A model generated the notes under the pieces. That model was not told where the DNA came from. It searched no databases and saw nothing but the letters and a program-made list of their open reading frames with translations. Positions 16,401 through 23,698 of a stretch of DNA of 64,000 nt are shown in pieces. The first letter of the stretch is position 1. The number at the start of each line of letters is the position of its first letter. Made by a program: the position numbers and the translations under genes. This DNA is from Pseudomonas sp. GV071. GTDB taxonomy: Bacteria; Pseudomonadota; Gammaproteobacteria; Pseudomonadales; Pseudomonadaceae. Location of the stretch: positions 124,001 to 188,000 of the forward strand of contig NZ_QAOJ01000002.1 in NCBI RefSeq assembly GCF_003050835.1, written 5' to 3'.

Positions 16401-19084
16401 GCTTGGTCCACGTTACTCACGCTTCGTGCGGCGATAGTTACGTTTGTTCCGGTCAAGGCTGAGCCTACGCCACTGTTACTCATGTCCTCTTTTGCCCGAA
16501 TAGTGAGCGAGTTTTTGCCGTTGGCCCACGCCCCGGCTGTATTGAAAAAGGACTTCCCTATATCAAAGGTAAGCGTCGAGGCGTCGAAGAACGAGTCAAG
16601 CCCGCTGTTATAGAGCGAGCCGCCGACGGTTATATCGGCAATCCCGCCCTCGTCGACATACACGTAAGACTGGCCGCTATTTACCATGTCTGCGCCGCTT
16701 TTCAGGGTGAGCTTTTCAGTGGCGCTAATAATGCTGCCGTTCACATTGCGCAGCTCTTTGCCCGCCGATAAGGACATCTGTTTAGCACCGGAGAACGCCC
16801 CACCATCGTTCACTAGATCGCCATCAGCATGCACCGTTATGCGGTCGCCTCGAACATCCACCTGAGAGGCCTGGTGGGTAATATTGCCGCCCGCACGCAT
16901 GTGAAGGTCGCCCTGGCTGAACAGCGTGGATTTGGCTTTGTAGGTCTGGCTGCCCTGGGTGGTGATGTCGACCTTACCTCGGGAGTAGATGACTGCAGTA
17001 CTTTCACTGGTCATGTCTTGAGCAGTGACCGTGAGGTTGCTGGAGCTGGTAAGACGCCCCTCGTTGATCAGGGTAGAAGTCACCTGAATAGTGCTATCGC
17101 CGTAGGAGGAAATTCCCGATGTGGCTGCGGCTGACAAACTGTCGAGAATCAACAACAACTCACCGCCGGAAAGCACTTCTCCCGAGTTCTGAAGATGGGC
17201 TTTTTTGCCCGCCACCTGTTTCAGCAACAGGCCGGCAAGGCCAGTGATCGAAGCGTCATTTTGATTGGTGTGCGCGCCATCGCCCAACTCAAGCGTCATG
17301 TGTCCGGCTACCGACAACCCCCCTGCATTGTTTAGCTTGCCAGCCTTGATGCTGGCGTTACCCGCTCCAAAAAAACCGCCGCATACATGCTGTTCTTTAC
17401 CGTCGGCCACAATGCCAACAGTGCATAGGTTGTCTAGTACTTCAGCCACCAGTTCGAGATCACCTTGGGTTTGCGACAGTCCGGTATTACGCAGAGTGTC
17501 GGCGGTGATTTTGATGCCTCGGGTACTGGTGTCTTTAAGAATGCCTTCATCATTTATAAAAGCATTGGCAGCTATGTCTATGCCGCCACCGGAGAGCAAC
17601 ATACCAGTGGACTTGAGTACGGCCTCCTCGTATACGCCCGGCGCCATTTGAATCATCAGCTTGCCACCGCGTAACACCAGCGGATAACTAGGGTCGACTT
17701 TTACGGTGAGGCCACCACGCAAGGCGTAGGCCTCAATTTCGCCCGACAGGGTGAAGGTGCCTACGTTGATCCGCACGGCTTTAATGTTGCCTGCCAGATT
17801 GTTGCCTTTGGCCGCCAAGGTCGCGGCCTGAATCAGCAGGCTTTCAGCGGCTGCGGCAAAGGTGTTGCCGCTGACGTCACTGCGAATGACGATGCCGTTC
17901 TTTGCGGCCAGATCAATATGGCCTTGCGCACTCATACCGGAACCGCCGGCCTCAGTACCGATGACAACGCCCCGGCTGGAACTGGCCACCGTAATGTTTC
18001 CTTCAGCGAGGGTCGACGCCAGGACAATATCGCCATCGGCAGTAATGGTGATGTCTTTGGCAGCCTTGATCAGCCCTTCATGGCGAACGCCGGCACCCGT
18101 CTCGGTGCTGACCAGCGAGATCATGCGGCCATACATGGCTCCTGCCAGATCCCCCTGAATGGCCACTACCGGCGCATTGGCGCCCGTGCCGGCATTTTTG
18201 ATATGGGTGCGAGTCTTTGCATCGTATGTATTGAGGCCAGCGGTCACCGAGATGTCGGTGGCTGCTGCAGCCGAACCCACAGCCCCGTTCAAGGTAACGG
18301 CACGCGCGACTATATCGAAATAACTCAGGCCACTGGTGTCCACTCCCCCACTGCCAACCGTCACCCGTCCACTGCGCTCATCCACAACAAACTGCAGGTT
18401 GCCGTTGTTGTTCTGTACCCAGCCAGTGGTGACCGCCAAACTGTTGCTATTAAGGGTCGTGACGCCATTGATGCTGACGCCGTTGGGGTTGGCAATGATG
18501 ATGTCAGCCCGCTGGCCGAAAACTTCCATGGTGCCTTCGAGATAACTGGGATTATTGCCCGTCACCTCGCTGAGAATGGCTGTAGCGTGCTGCGTCAAAC
18601 CGGGGTTTTTCATTAAACCGCCGCCGATCTGGCTGATGCCGTCTTCTTTACTATTGTTGAAAATCAAACCCGGCTTATGAACATTGAACTCGGTAAACCG
18701 GTTATGAGACAGCCCATCACTCCCAGGGTTGGTGATGTTGATCACTGGGACCTTGTTGATCGACTCGGTGATGCTGGTACCGGCTGAGCTCGGGTCGACC
18801 GCCAATTGTGCGGCGACATAACCTGGTACGGTCAACAGCATCGCGGCGGTGGCACCTCGGGAAAAGCCATTCCCACAAAGCACCACGCTCATCCAGGCAC
18901 GGTTTAGCCAGGAAATAATCGCAGGCAGCGCTTTCAGTGTGCAGTGATGGGGCTCCTGGACGCGACCCTCTACTGCTTGCGGCTGAACCTGGCCACTCTT
19001 ACGCTGAGCATTCTTGGTTTCGGCGACAGGTATCAGGAAACCGTGGACTTTGCTAAAAATCAGGCGAAAACAGTGCTTATTCAT
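10499..19084 (-). CDS. filamentous-hemagglutinin-like two-partner secretion exoprotein (TpsA)
   Basis: A 2861-residue giant adhesin. It begins with an extended signal peptide region (MNKHCFRLIFSKVHG) and a hydrophobic core ending near residue 92. The TPS secretion domain follows (about 93-340), containing SHNRFTEFNVHKPGLIFNN and the hallmark NPNG at 199-202. Then come some 2000 residues of beta-helix-type repeats (strings such as DITITADGDIVL, NQGGTVGGYQQT) and hemagglutinin repeats around 2000-2350 (SSSSTDMHNAGVGVSGSVSP). The last 470 residues are Pro/Thr-rich with 37-residue tandem repeats. No VENN motif, toxin domain or RGD was seen, so a contact-dependent-inhibition toxin is unlikely. It starts 46 bases after its transporter gene with a GAAGGTAA site. 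The likely role is surface adhesion or biofilm formation. Confidence 0.92.
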   Translation of the reverse strand: MNKHCFRLIFSKVHGFLIPVAETKNAQRKSGQVQPQAVEGRVQEPHHCTLKALPAIISWLNRAWMSVVLCGNGFSRGATAAMLLTVPGYVAAQLAVDPSSAGTSITESINKVPVINITNPGSDGLSHNRFTEFNVHKPGLIFNNSKEDGISQIGGGLMKNPGLTQHATAILSEVTGNNPSYLEGTMEVFGQRADIIIANPNGVSINGVTTLNSNSLAVTTGWVQNNNGNLQFVVDERSGRVTVGSGGVDTSGLSYFDIVARAVTLNGAVGSAAAATDISVTAGLNTYDAKTRTHIKNAGTGANAPVVAIQGDLAGAMYGRMISLVSTETGAGVRHEGLIKAAKDITITADGDIVLASTLAEGNITVASSSRGVVIGTEAGGSGMSAQGHIDLAAKNGIVIRSDVSGNTFAAAAESLLIQAATLAAKGNNLAGNIKAVRINVGTFTLSGEIEAYALRGGLTVKVDPSYPLVLRGGKLMIQMAPGVYEEAVLKSTGMLLSGGGIDIAANAFINDEGILKDTSTRGIKITADTLRNTGLSQTQGDLELVAEVLDNLCTVGIVADGKEQHVCGGFFGAGNASIKAGKLNNAGGLSVAGHMTLELGDGAHTNQNDASITGLAGLLLKQVAGKKAHLQNSGEVLSGGELLLILDSLSAAATSGISSYGDSTIQVTSTLINEGRLTSSSNLTVTAQDMTSESTAVIYSRGKVDITTQGSQTYKAKSTLFSQGDLHMRAGGNITHQASQVDVRGDRITVHADGDLVNDGGAFSGAKQMSLSAGKELRNVNGSIISATEKLTLKSGADMVNSGQSYVYVDEGGIADITVGGSLYNSGLDSFFDASTLTFDIGKSFFNTAGAWANGKNSLTIRAKEDMSNSGVGSALTGTNVTIAARSVSNVDQARINAEKAMKLDATSWITNDSFANMIAERVDINAGSSFTTGTGGMLKGKNVWVTADSFIGNGGAILTSDHLELTTFNYTNTANLASQNTATLNVTNGSDRLLKITNGNFTPKAANRLTLNTDYLENNGSINNPGEIRINALFNVKNNGEIITGKSLSVLAGGSIDNMEGKLIWAAEDVVLDSRTALTNWRNGLIMAMGNVTLVSDTVIRNNVGRIEAGKTLRADAPLFENLSEATGGPVKVSEAKEDTWYTEASGLEVDYWNTKITLPVYTSDLTVKQGVVKAGGDILFNQGEAKNTKATVRNVGGLIAAAGNLTVNGNLENKGVSTSKNLTQLLIEAQTTTQYMTSSFIHHDGVPVNQALYALMEGLFGSTYLGYGYEWVNSFKEIKTPDAMKLISAVLGADWKALSQDDLKTRWAAHKASPRKTMLFYADTQAEISAGKAFTVDKDSGAFSNGDGAKWAENKAIDVKVGDETVQTIDGDFNTAYNPGDSSAIDKIKQDIMDNPMFKPNPIPPTGELPNVEGDMPGAIVPGGFSPIYPLYETRIEYLDLSKFYGSQYFFDRIGYNPNKTVTVMGDAYFDHELIVRSVEKTVGNFFAVANQLSGTDLVKKLMDNAAGEASGLGLVLGQPLTAEQIGKLTSDIVWYETTVVNGVSVLAPRVYISPKTMAERNKDQGASAVVTAQNVLIDATSVNNINGVIRGQENTLVFSNTVINNVSTGGASAGIHGGDQGRVVVAAEGSVLNQGGTVGGYQQTIVGGNGVTSTTTTGYDENGNLVSRNNGVMGAGTTAEGSANKAAALKKQREDKLAAEKAVAANPPSTTPETAASQGPIAEKPKLVVEKPDVRAIFEELKAAAPVAVGAGSSVTVISGGNINLIGANTVADNVKLQSTGDLNMKDVHEVKSNFENSVESGFLAIQQTNVTTSEAISKGNQVKANDLTIVTGGNWNVTGSDVNTQSSDVKVAGDTTVAAGKDLAFYEKEQKTTQLVFGAAAGSNGHEASTEKSRFDTQQSASGTKASEYSDMDLNEDAGAIAGANKNRGDTVGTRYRYGIEVIETKETKQEKNHHNSQLNLGSGTMDVGGTFDLGGADINKQHQLSPQERAKMTAEEKAKAVAQMPTLDITAGDITSTKFVDTSKHTFSREETFIGASHETHSSVANVVSNVNKTADKAADGMEVDGALTAGAQVGNITQVVFGDLAGTSMNFGVKNTQSKSESSTTAENINQIGGNISLKTTKGDIVLNGVNIQGGKVELDSAGKIHQQAAQSSSNSSSSTDMHNAGVGVSGSVSPIGAGIGLSAGADGNYDRTTESSTSHTNGLISGAEVSIKAKGDHNMEGANIKADQLAYDIGGNQTITSKQDSVNMKHERGSWSASAGVALSTAGGVIPTGGASASGGKDYDNSKLTTEQSGISAGSMNFHVGGNQSLTGAHIINSSGQGSYRVDGTTTAATLTDSRDKDGGYGGGGGGISKSGLPTVVVEAGRVDQVKYEANQKATVDLGGMEMNVGQGVIGDLNKDADKTLEVITDKKVAGTDIKIEISLGDLKKKKKPTNATPPVDGDNHAPSNPPPITSRPDPGSMPVQDGPTVTPPAGQPKPPSALPPVDGGIKPAVQPPTITKPNPVSGAKPPVDGNTMPAAQPPTITRPGTSNSTVANGPTTIIDTPDGVGIKPSTPDTTTVTRPSGPSNTTIVTGPSTSIDTPDGVGIKPSTPDTTTVTRPSGPSNTTIVTGPSTNIDTPDGVGIKPSTPDTTTVTRPSGPSNTTIVTGPSTNIDTPDGVGIKPSTPDTTTVTRPSGPSDTTIATGPTPNIDTPDGVAINPPAPGSTVVSKPENSSITTLPNGVTTTKPTPPTHWEVHIPTHVQTSVGSSTGDTSHSSTPREPSKPHNFGDTQPSPNKAPENIGSKTESVKHWDIKGSRPVRTSIGSSTGDTSFTAPPTNHLIPHNFGNTRNSDSSSTPKSKSDNNLKGQRQQ
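10967..11470. repeat. 111-bp tandem repeats in the exoprotein gene
   Basis: Four near-identical 111-bp units plus a diverged edge copy. The landmark GATGGGCCTGACGGGCGGG starts at 11025, 11136, 11247 and 11358, exactly 111 bases apart. Each unit encodes 37 residues of the pattern IDTPDGVGIKPSTPDTTTV followed by TRPSGPSNTTIVTGPST. The unit is a whole number of codons, so copy number can change without a frameshift. Confidence 0.95.
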
Positions 19085-19130
19085 GACATTTACCTTCTAC
19101 AAATTAATTAGTTTTTTTGCAGGTTTTTAG

Positions 19131-20927
19131 CTAAATGTTTATGAAGGTACTTATATAAACGGCGACCGGATCTGTTATATCGGTGACTCTTTCTTCAGCC
19201 ATTAGCGGCACGCCCAAAACCACCGAACCACCGCCGTACTTCCAACTGCCCGTCACACCAACCGCGAAACCAGCCAGGCTTCCATTTCGTTCATCGTAAG
19301 TAACATTTTTCACGTACCCAGCGTCCAGCCCTACGAGGGGACTTATCGTCCCCCCCATAACAGCAATCGGCACATTTAACGTGTTGGTTGAAAACACGCC
19401 TTGATCCCCGAACATAGGCGAATTACGGAAGCCTCTAACTGTATATTCATCACCTATTGCCAACTGCTCGGACTCAAGCATGTTTTTTCTTGAATAAACC
19501 GCACCGACTCGGGAGTTGAGAATTACACTCCGCCCCCAAAGTTCAAGTGGACGCGCCCACGCGGCATTTGCTTCAAACTTTTGGAAGTGAATAGGAGTGC
19601 GATTCTCATCGCTATAAGCTGCATGTCGGCCGCCGAGGTATGACTGGCCGCGAATATATGAAATATCGGAATATAAAGAGCCGCCTAAAAGTCTTGTCAC
19701 GTGCTCAACGCTGTAGGTCGCGCTGGTATAAGGTCGGCTATTGACTTCAATCAAACGGCTTTTCACATAGTTGAAATTTTTCTTATGCTCCAACGCAGCT
19801 GAAACAGTTAGTTTTTCCGTTTTATTACGCATAACTACGCGACTGAGTTTCGCGCTATACAGTTTCGAATCACCGTGCGTGTCATAAGTTCCGTATTGAC
19901 TGGCGGTACTGCGCGAGTACTGAGAATCGTTATAACGAAGGTCGAGTTTTGAATAGCCAACCGGCAAGGAGTAACTTAACCCAGCAGAATACTCTGAGTT
20001 CTTTTCATCGATCTGAAAACGCCGGGAGGAGCCATTTATCGCTAGCGTGTCATTACCCAATAAAAAGTCACTAATGCTAGATGACAAGGAAAAACGGTAA
20101 CGACCATTACTCGGGCTTTCCCTACCCGAGTTATCTGCCCTAAGAGTGGCGTCAGCCAGGCTCTTGGACTGCGTGATGATATTGAGTAATGAATAACCAA
20201 GACGGTGAGAGGGTTGAATATCAATTCGTGCGGACTTTCCCGAATTGTTCAGATTTTCGATTGCCTGGTCGACGTCGTAGATATTTAACGGCTTTTCCGC
20301 GACATCTGGCATTGCGCCAAAAATCATTATCTTTTCGCGAAGCGCAACTGGTGCTTCTCCATTAATCAACCAACCCTCGACTTTCCCCCACTGAACTTTT
20401 AAAGTAATTATTCCATTTTTAAGGTTTCCGGGAACCAAGCCGATAGTAGTAGTTGAGTAGCCTTTTTCGGTGTAGCGATTACTAACATCACGCAGTAGCT
20501 GAAAAATGTCCGAACCACTTAGCTCTCTATTTTGATAGCGCACAACAACATCTGAAACATCAACAGAAATATCAGAGTGCTCGCCAGCGTCTATCTCGAT
20601 TTTCGAAATAAGAAATTTCACCCCGTTATCCGCAGATATATTATCTTCCGGTTGCTCCTGTAATATCTCTTGAGCGGCAGAGCCTTTTTTATTGCTTTCC
20701 AACTCACGCCTGATCTGCTCTTCTCTAAATATTTTTTCTTGCAGATCCAGCTCTCGATCAAGTATGTGACTTGCAGGTGGCTCTGCTGCGAAAACGGCCA
20801 CATTCGCAAGCGCACACAACAAGAGTAACAAGCGGCGCCCACTGCAAGAATAAGATGTTAGGCGCCGGGCGCCGAAAATCCCTACGTTGTTTAGTGAATG
20901 ATACACACCATAAAGTTCGGTTTTCAT
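19131..20927 (-). CDS. FhaC/ShlB-type two-partner secretion transporter (TpsB)
   Basis: A 598-residue outer-membrane protein from ATG 20927 (GTG 20945 would add six residues). A hydrophobic signal segment (LLLLLCALANVAVFA) is followed by a charged linker helix (HILDRELDLQEKIFREEQ). The POTRA region covers about residues 95-240, with YTEKGYSTTTIGLVPGNLKNG. The C-terminal 16-strand barrel contains the conserved VRGF tetrad (YTVRGFRNSPMFGDQG). It secretes the neighbouring exoprotein. Gene order transporter-then-exoprotein and the 46-base gap point to one operon. Base composition is clearly more AT-rich than the flanking core genes. Confidence 0.93.
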   Translation of the reverse strand: MKTELYGVYHSLNNVGIFGARRLTSYSCSGRRLLLLLCALANVAVFAAEPPASHILDRELDLQEKIFREEQIRRELESNKKGSAAQEILQEQPEDNISADNGVKFLISKIEIDAGEHSDISVDVSDVVVRYQNRELSGSDIFQLLRDVSNRYTEKGYSTTTIGLVPGNLKNGIITLKVQWGKVEGWLINGEAPVALREKIMIFGAMPDVAEKPLNIYDVDQAIENLNNSGKSARIDIQPSHRLGYSLLNIITQSKSLADATLRADNSGRESPSNGRYRFSLSSSISDFLLGNDTLAINGSSRRFQIDEKNSEYSAGLSYSLPVGYSKLDLRYNDSQYSRSTASQYGTYDTHGDSKLYSAKLSRVVMRNKTEKLTVSAALEHKKNFNYVKSRLIEVNSRPYTSATYSVEHVTRLLGGSLYSDISYIRGQSYLGGRHAAYSDENRTPIHFQKFEANAAWARPLELWGRSVILNSRVGAVYSRKNMLESEQLAIGDEYTVRGFRNSPMFGDQGVFSTNTLNVPIAVMGGTISPLVGLDAGYVKNVTYDERNGSLAGFAVGVTGSWKYGGGSVVLGVPLMAEERVTDITDPVAVYISTFINI

Positions 20928-20947
20928 AACCAGGTTTTTTGTCACGA

Positions 20948-20967
20948 ATGGAGGTAAGATCCTCCAT
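20948..20967 (-). promoter_or_regulatory. inverted repeat in the leader of the transporter gene
   Basis: ATGGAGG TAAGAT CCTCCAT: perfect 7-base arms around a 6-base centre, 21 bases upstream of the ATG at 20927. In RNA it would pair a GGAGG with a CCUCC, so it could mask a ribosome-binding sequence. It could also be a protein operator. Its role is not known. Confidence 0.35.
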
Positions 20968-21293
20968 CACTACTAACATTCAGGGGAATCAACGAAGTCT
21001 GCAAGGCAAGTAGGACGCATCCCATAAGCGCATTACTTGACACGAGCTCATACTTCCACGTGACATGTAAAGCCAATTCAATGGAAACGGTCGTATATGC
21101 CCAATCGTTAATCTTGAAGAGGAAACCAACTGACTATTCACAAATCTTGATAGTTAAAGAGCGCCAGAGCGAAATTTCTTTAGGATCATCCTTACTTAAA
21201 AATTTCTTTGATTCGGAAGATCTCTTGGTCCCGCGACTTGCTGACGGCAAAGCGCAGTGCCGCCATAACTGCCGGCAGGTCGGTCCAACTGGC

Positions 21294-21299
21294 TATAAT
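21294..21299 (+). promoter_or_regulatory. candidate -10 box for mtgA
   Basis: TATAAT 31 bases before the mtgA start. No good -35 is seen at 16-18 bases upstream, so the call is tentative. Confidence 0.35.
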
Positions 21300-21329
21300 G
21301 GCCCACTACCCTGCCAGGCCACGCCGCGC

Positions 21330-22043
21330 ATGCTTCGAAAACTCACTCGTCGACTCTTGAAATTTCTGCTCTGGTTCGCCATCGCATCGGTAGCGGTAGT
21401 GTTGCTGTTCCGTTGGGTGCCGCCGCCAGGAACAGCGCTGATGGCGGAGCGCAAAATTGAATCGTGGATAGACGCAAAGCCGATTGACCTTAAGCGCACG
21501 TGGCGGCCGTGGAATGAGCTTTCGGATGATCTGAAGATCGCGGTCATCGCCGGCGAAGATCAGAAGTTTGCCGAGCATTGGGGCTTCGACGTCGATGCGA
21601 TTCAGGCAGCACTGGATCACAACGAGCGCGGCGGCAATCTACGCGGCGCCAGTACCATCAGTCAGCAGGTGGCGAAGAACCTGTTTCTGTGGCCGGGTCG
21701 TAGCTGGGTTCGCAAGGGGCTGGAGGTGTGGTTTACCAGTTTGTTGGAGCTGCTCTGGCCCAAGCAGCGAATCCTTGAGGTGTATTTGAACAGCGTGGAA
21801 TGGGGCGATGGCGTGTTCGGTGCCGAAGCGGCGGCGCGCACGCACTTCGGCGTGGGCGCGCCGTATCTGTCAGGACGGCAGGCTAGCCTGCTGGCAGCGG
21901 TACTGCCCAATCCGTTGAAATGGAGCGCTGGCAAACCGACCGCTTATATAAACCGCCGGGCCAACTGGATTCGTCAGCAGATGCGTCAGTTAGGGGGCAG
22001 TGATTACATCGTGCAAATGCAGAAGAATCGCCGCTTCTTTTAA
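21330..22043 (+). CDS. mtgA: monofunctional peptidoglycan glycosyltransferase MtgA
   Basis: A 237-residue GT51 enzyme that polymerises lipid II into glycan strands at the inner membrane. One N-terminal membrane segment (about 10-32) is followed by the GT51 motifs: EDQKFAEHWGFD with the catalytic Glu, GASTISQQVAKNLFLW, KQRILEVYLN and GVFGAEAAARTHFG. ATG 21330 gives the family length; the frame is open further upstream to 21060, but that part is AT-rich and not homologous. No transpeptidase domain is present, as expected. Confidence 0.95.
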   Translation: MLRKLTRRLLKFLLWFAIASVAVVLLFRWVPPPGTALMAERKIESWIDAKPIDLKRTWRPWNELSDDLKIAVIAGEDQKFAEHWGFDVDAIQAALDHNERGGNLRGASTISQQVAKNLFLWPGRSWVRKGLEVWFTSLLELLWPKQRILEVYLNSVEWGDGVFGAEAAARTHFGVGAPYLSGRQASLLAAVLPNPLKWSAGKPTAYINRRANWIRQQMRQLGGSDYIVQMQKNRRFF

Positions 22044-22046
22044 GGC

Positions 22047-22655
22047 CTATTTTTCCAAGGTACTGCGTGGCACTAAATGAAGTAACAGCAGGTGCTCATT
22101 CTCGACGTGCGCGGTCAGCCCTTGCAGGGGATAGACCCAGCCTTCGCCGCTGTCCAGCTCCAAGCGCAAGCGCGGAGCGCCAAAACTGGCAATCACCTGC
22201 TCTGAACTGACCGGCTGCTCTGGCCGCAATGCCAGCGTAACCAACGAGTGCTGCCCCATTTCACTGAGCATGGCTGCACTCAGAGGCTGCTCGGGGTCGG
22301 TCGGTTTCAACCCTGTGGCCGCCATCAAACTGGTGTGCTCGCGCTCGTTAAGCACCAGCACCGCTTCGAGCTTCCAACGTTGACCACCTGCCGCCAATTC
22401 ACTGCGAAATACCAGCTGTGGGCCATCCAACCGCGGCTTCAGCCATAACTCGCCGGCCTTCAACGCATTCAATTGCGCCAGCGACAACTTGCCATCGGCC
22501 ATCGGCGCCAAAATCTGCTGTTGCCACTGCGCCATGCCCGGTAGCGGCTCAGCCTTGTCGGGGCCACGCATCAGCCACCCGCCCCAGGCGAAAAAAGCGA
22601 TGGCAATCACCACAAACAGCAACCAGTGCTGCATACGTAGCGGCGGCAGGGACAT
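22047..22655 (-). CDS. conserved hypothetical membrane-anchored protein
   Basis: A 202-residue protein from ATG 22655, chosen for its GGAGAG site. It has one N-terminal membrane segment (about 10-30, LLFVVIAIAFFAWGGWLM) and a soluble periplasmic part with no motif I recognise. It lies between mtgA (convergent, 3 bases apart) and rpoH, the position of a conserved hypothetical gene in P. aeruginosa. The rpoH terminator lies within its upstream region, so it may have its own promoter or be reached by readthrough. Confidence 0.75.
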   Translation of the reverse strand: MSLPPLRMQHWLLFVVIAIAFFAWGGWLMRGPDKAEPLPGMAQWQQQILAPMADGKLSLAQLNALKAGELWLKPRLDGPQLVFRSELAAGGQRWKLEAVLVLNEREHTSLMAATGLKPTDPEQPLSAAMLSEMGQHSLVTLALRPEQPVSSEQVIASFGAPRLRLELDSGEGWVYPLQGLTAHVENEHLLLLHLVPRSTLEK

Positions 22656-22690
22656 AGATACTCTCCGGATTTTCAGAATCTGACAGGCAG

Positions 22691-22716
22691 AAAAAAGCCG
22701 CACCTGGGTGCGGCTT
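22691..22716 (-). terminator. rpoH terminator
   Basis: On the minus strand AAGCCGCACC CA GGTGCGGCTT is followed by TTTT, starting 18 bases after the rpoH stop. The stem is perfect. Confidence 0.9.
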
Positions 22717-22734
22717 CATCGCGATACGCGGGGC

Positions 22735-23589
22735 TCAAGCGGCTATGGAGCCTTTGAGCTTGCTCATCGCGTTTTTCTCCAACTGACGAATACGCTCAGC
22801 TGAAACGTTGTACTTGGCGGCCAGCTCATGCAGGGTCGCTTTCTCCTCGGCTAGCCAGCGCTGGTAGAGGATGTCACGGCTACGTTCGTCCAGGCCTTCC
22901 AACGCTTCGTGCAGGTTCGCCGTGGCGCTGTCAGTCCAGTCGGAATCTTCCAGCTGACGCGCTGGATCGTAGCGATGGTCTTCCAGGTAATTGGCTGGAG
23001 ACTGAAAGGCGCTTTCGTCATCCGCTTCGGCAGCGGGGTCGAAGGCCATGTCATGGCCGGTCAGGCGACTTTCCATCTCACGCACTTCACGCGGCTCCAC
23101 GCCCAGGCTTTCGGCCACGGCGTGCACTTCGTCGTTGTTCAGCCAGGCCAGACGTTTTTTCTGGCTGCGCAGGTTGAAGAACAATTTGCGCTGCGCCTTG
23201 GTGGTGGCCACTTTGACGATGCGCCAGTTGCGCAGGATGAACTCGTGAATTTCAGCTTTGATCCAGTGCACAGCAAACGACACCAGACGCACACCCATTT
23301 CCGGGTTGAAGCGTTTGACGGCCTTCATCAGGCCCACGTTGCCTTCCTGGATCAGGTCGGCCTGAGCCAGGCCATAACCGGAATAACTTCTTGCGATATG
23401 AACTACAAAACGCAGGTGCGCGAGCACCATTTGCCGGGCGGCTTCAAGATCTTGATGGTAGAAAAGACTTTCGCCCAGTTCGCGCTCCTGCTCAACGCTC
23501 AGCAGCGGAATGCTGTTGACCGCATGCACATAGGCCTCCAGGTTCGCACCTGGGACTAGGGCATGGACAGGTTGCAAAGAATTGCTCAT
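22735..23589 (-). CDS. rpoH: heat-shock sigma factor RpoH (sigma-32)
   Basis: A 284-residue RNA polymerase sigma factor, from ATG 23589 with a GGAGG site. Region 2 has [16 protein letters not shown] and [19 protein letters not shown]. The RpoH box is seen as [17 protein letters not shown]. Region 4 ends with the helix-turn-helix [20 protein letters not shown]. It directs heat-shock transcription. It lies downstream of ftsX by about 110 bases and is followed by its own terminator. Confidence 0.97.
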   Translation of the reverse strand: MSNSLQPVHALVPGANLEAYVHAVNSIPLLSVEQERELGESLFYHQDLEAARQMVLAHLRFVVHIARSYSGYGLAQADLIQEGNVGLMKAVKRFNPEMGVRLVSFAVHWIKAEIHEFILRNWRIVKVATTKAQRKLFFNLRSQKKRLAWLNNDEVHAVAESLGVEPREVREMESRLTGHDMAFDPAAEADDESAFQSPANYLEDHRYDPARQLEDSDWTDSATANLHEALEGLDERSRDILYQRWLAEEKATLHELAAKYNVSAERIRQLEKNAMSKLKGSIAA

Positions 23590-23698
23590 GCGAATCCTCC
23601 GACTCACGAAACTCGTGCCTCTTGAGCACTGCGTATAAGACTAACAGTTGACTCTAAAGTTCAGAAAGCACGAAAACACACAACGAAACAAGAACTTA

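Larger units (their letters stand above)
20928..21329. other. divergent intergenic region between the transporter gene and mtgA
   Basis: About 400 bases with no convincing gene. The left part must hold the promoter of the two-partner secretion operon (minus) and contains the 7-bp inverted repeat at 20948-20967. The right part holds a TATAAT at 21294-21299 for mtgA. Composition changes from AT-rich to GC-rich at about 21230, which marks the right edge of the island. Confidence 0.6.

Noticed and set aside
10499..19084. Contact-dependent inhibition (CdiA-type) toxin
   Set aside because: No VENN motif, no toxin-like C-terminal domain and no small immunity gene follow. The tail is Pro/Thr-rich repeat sequence.
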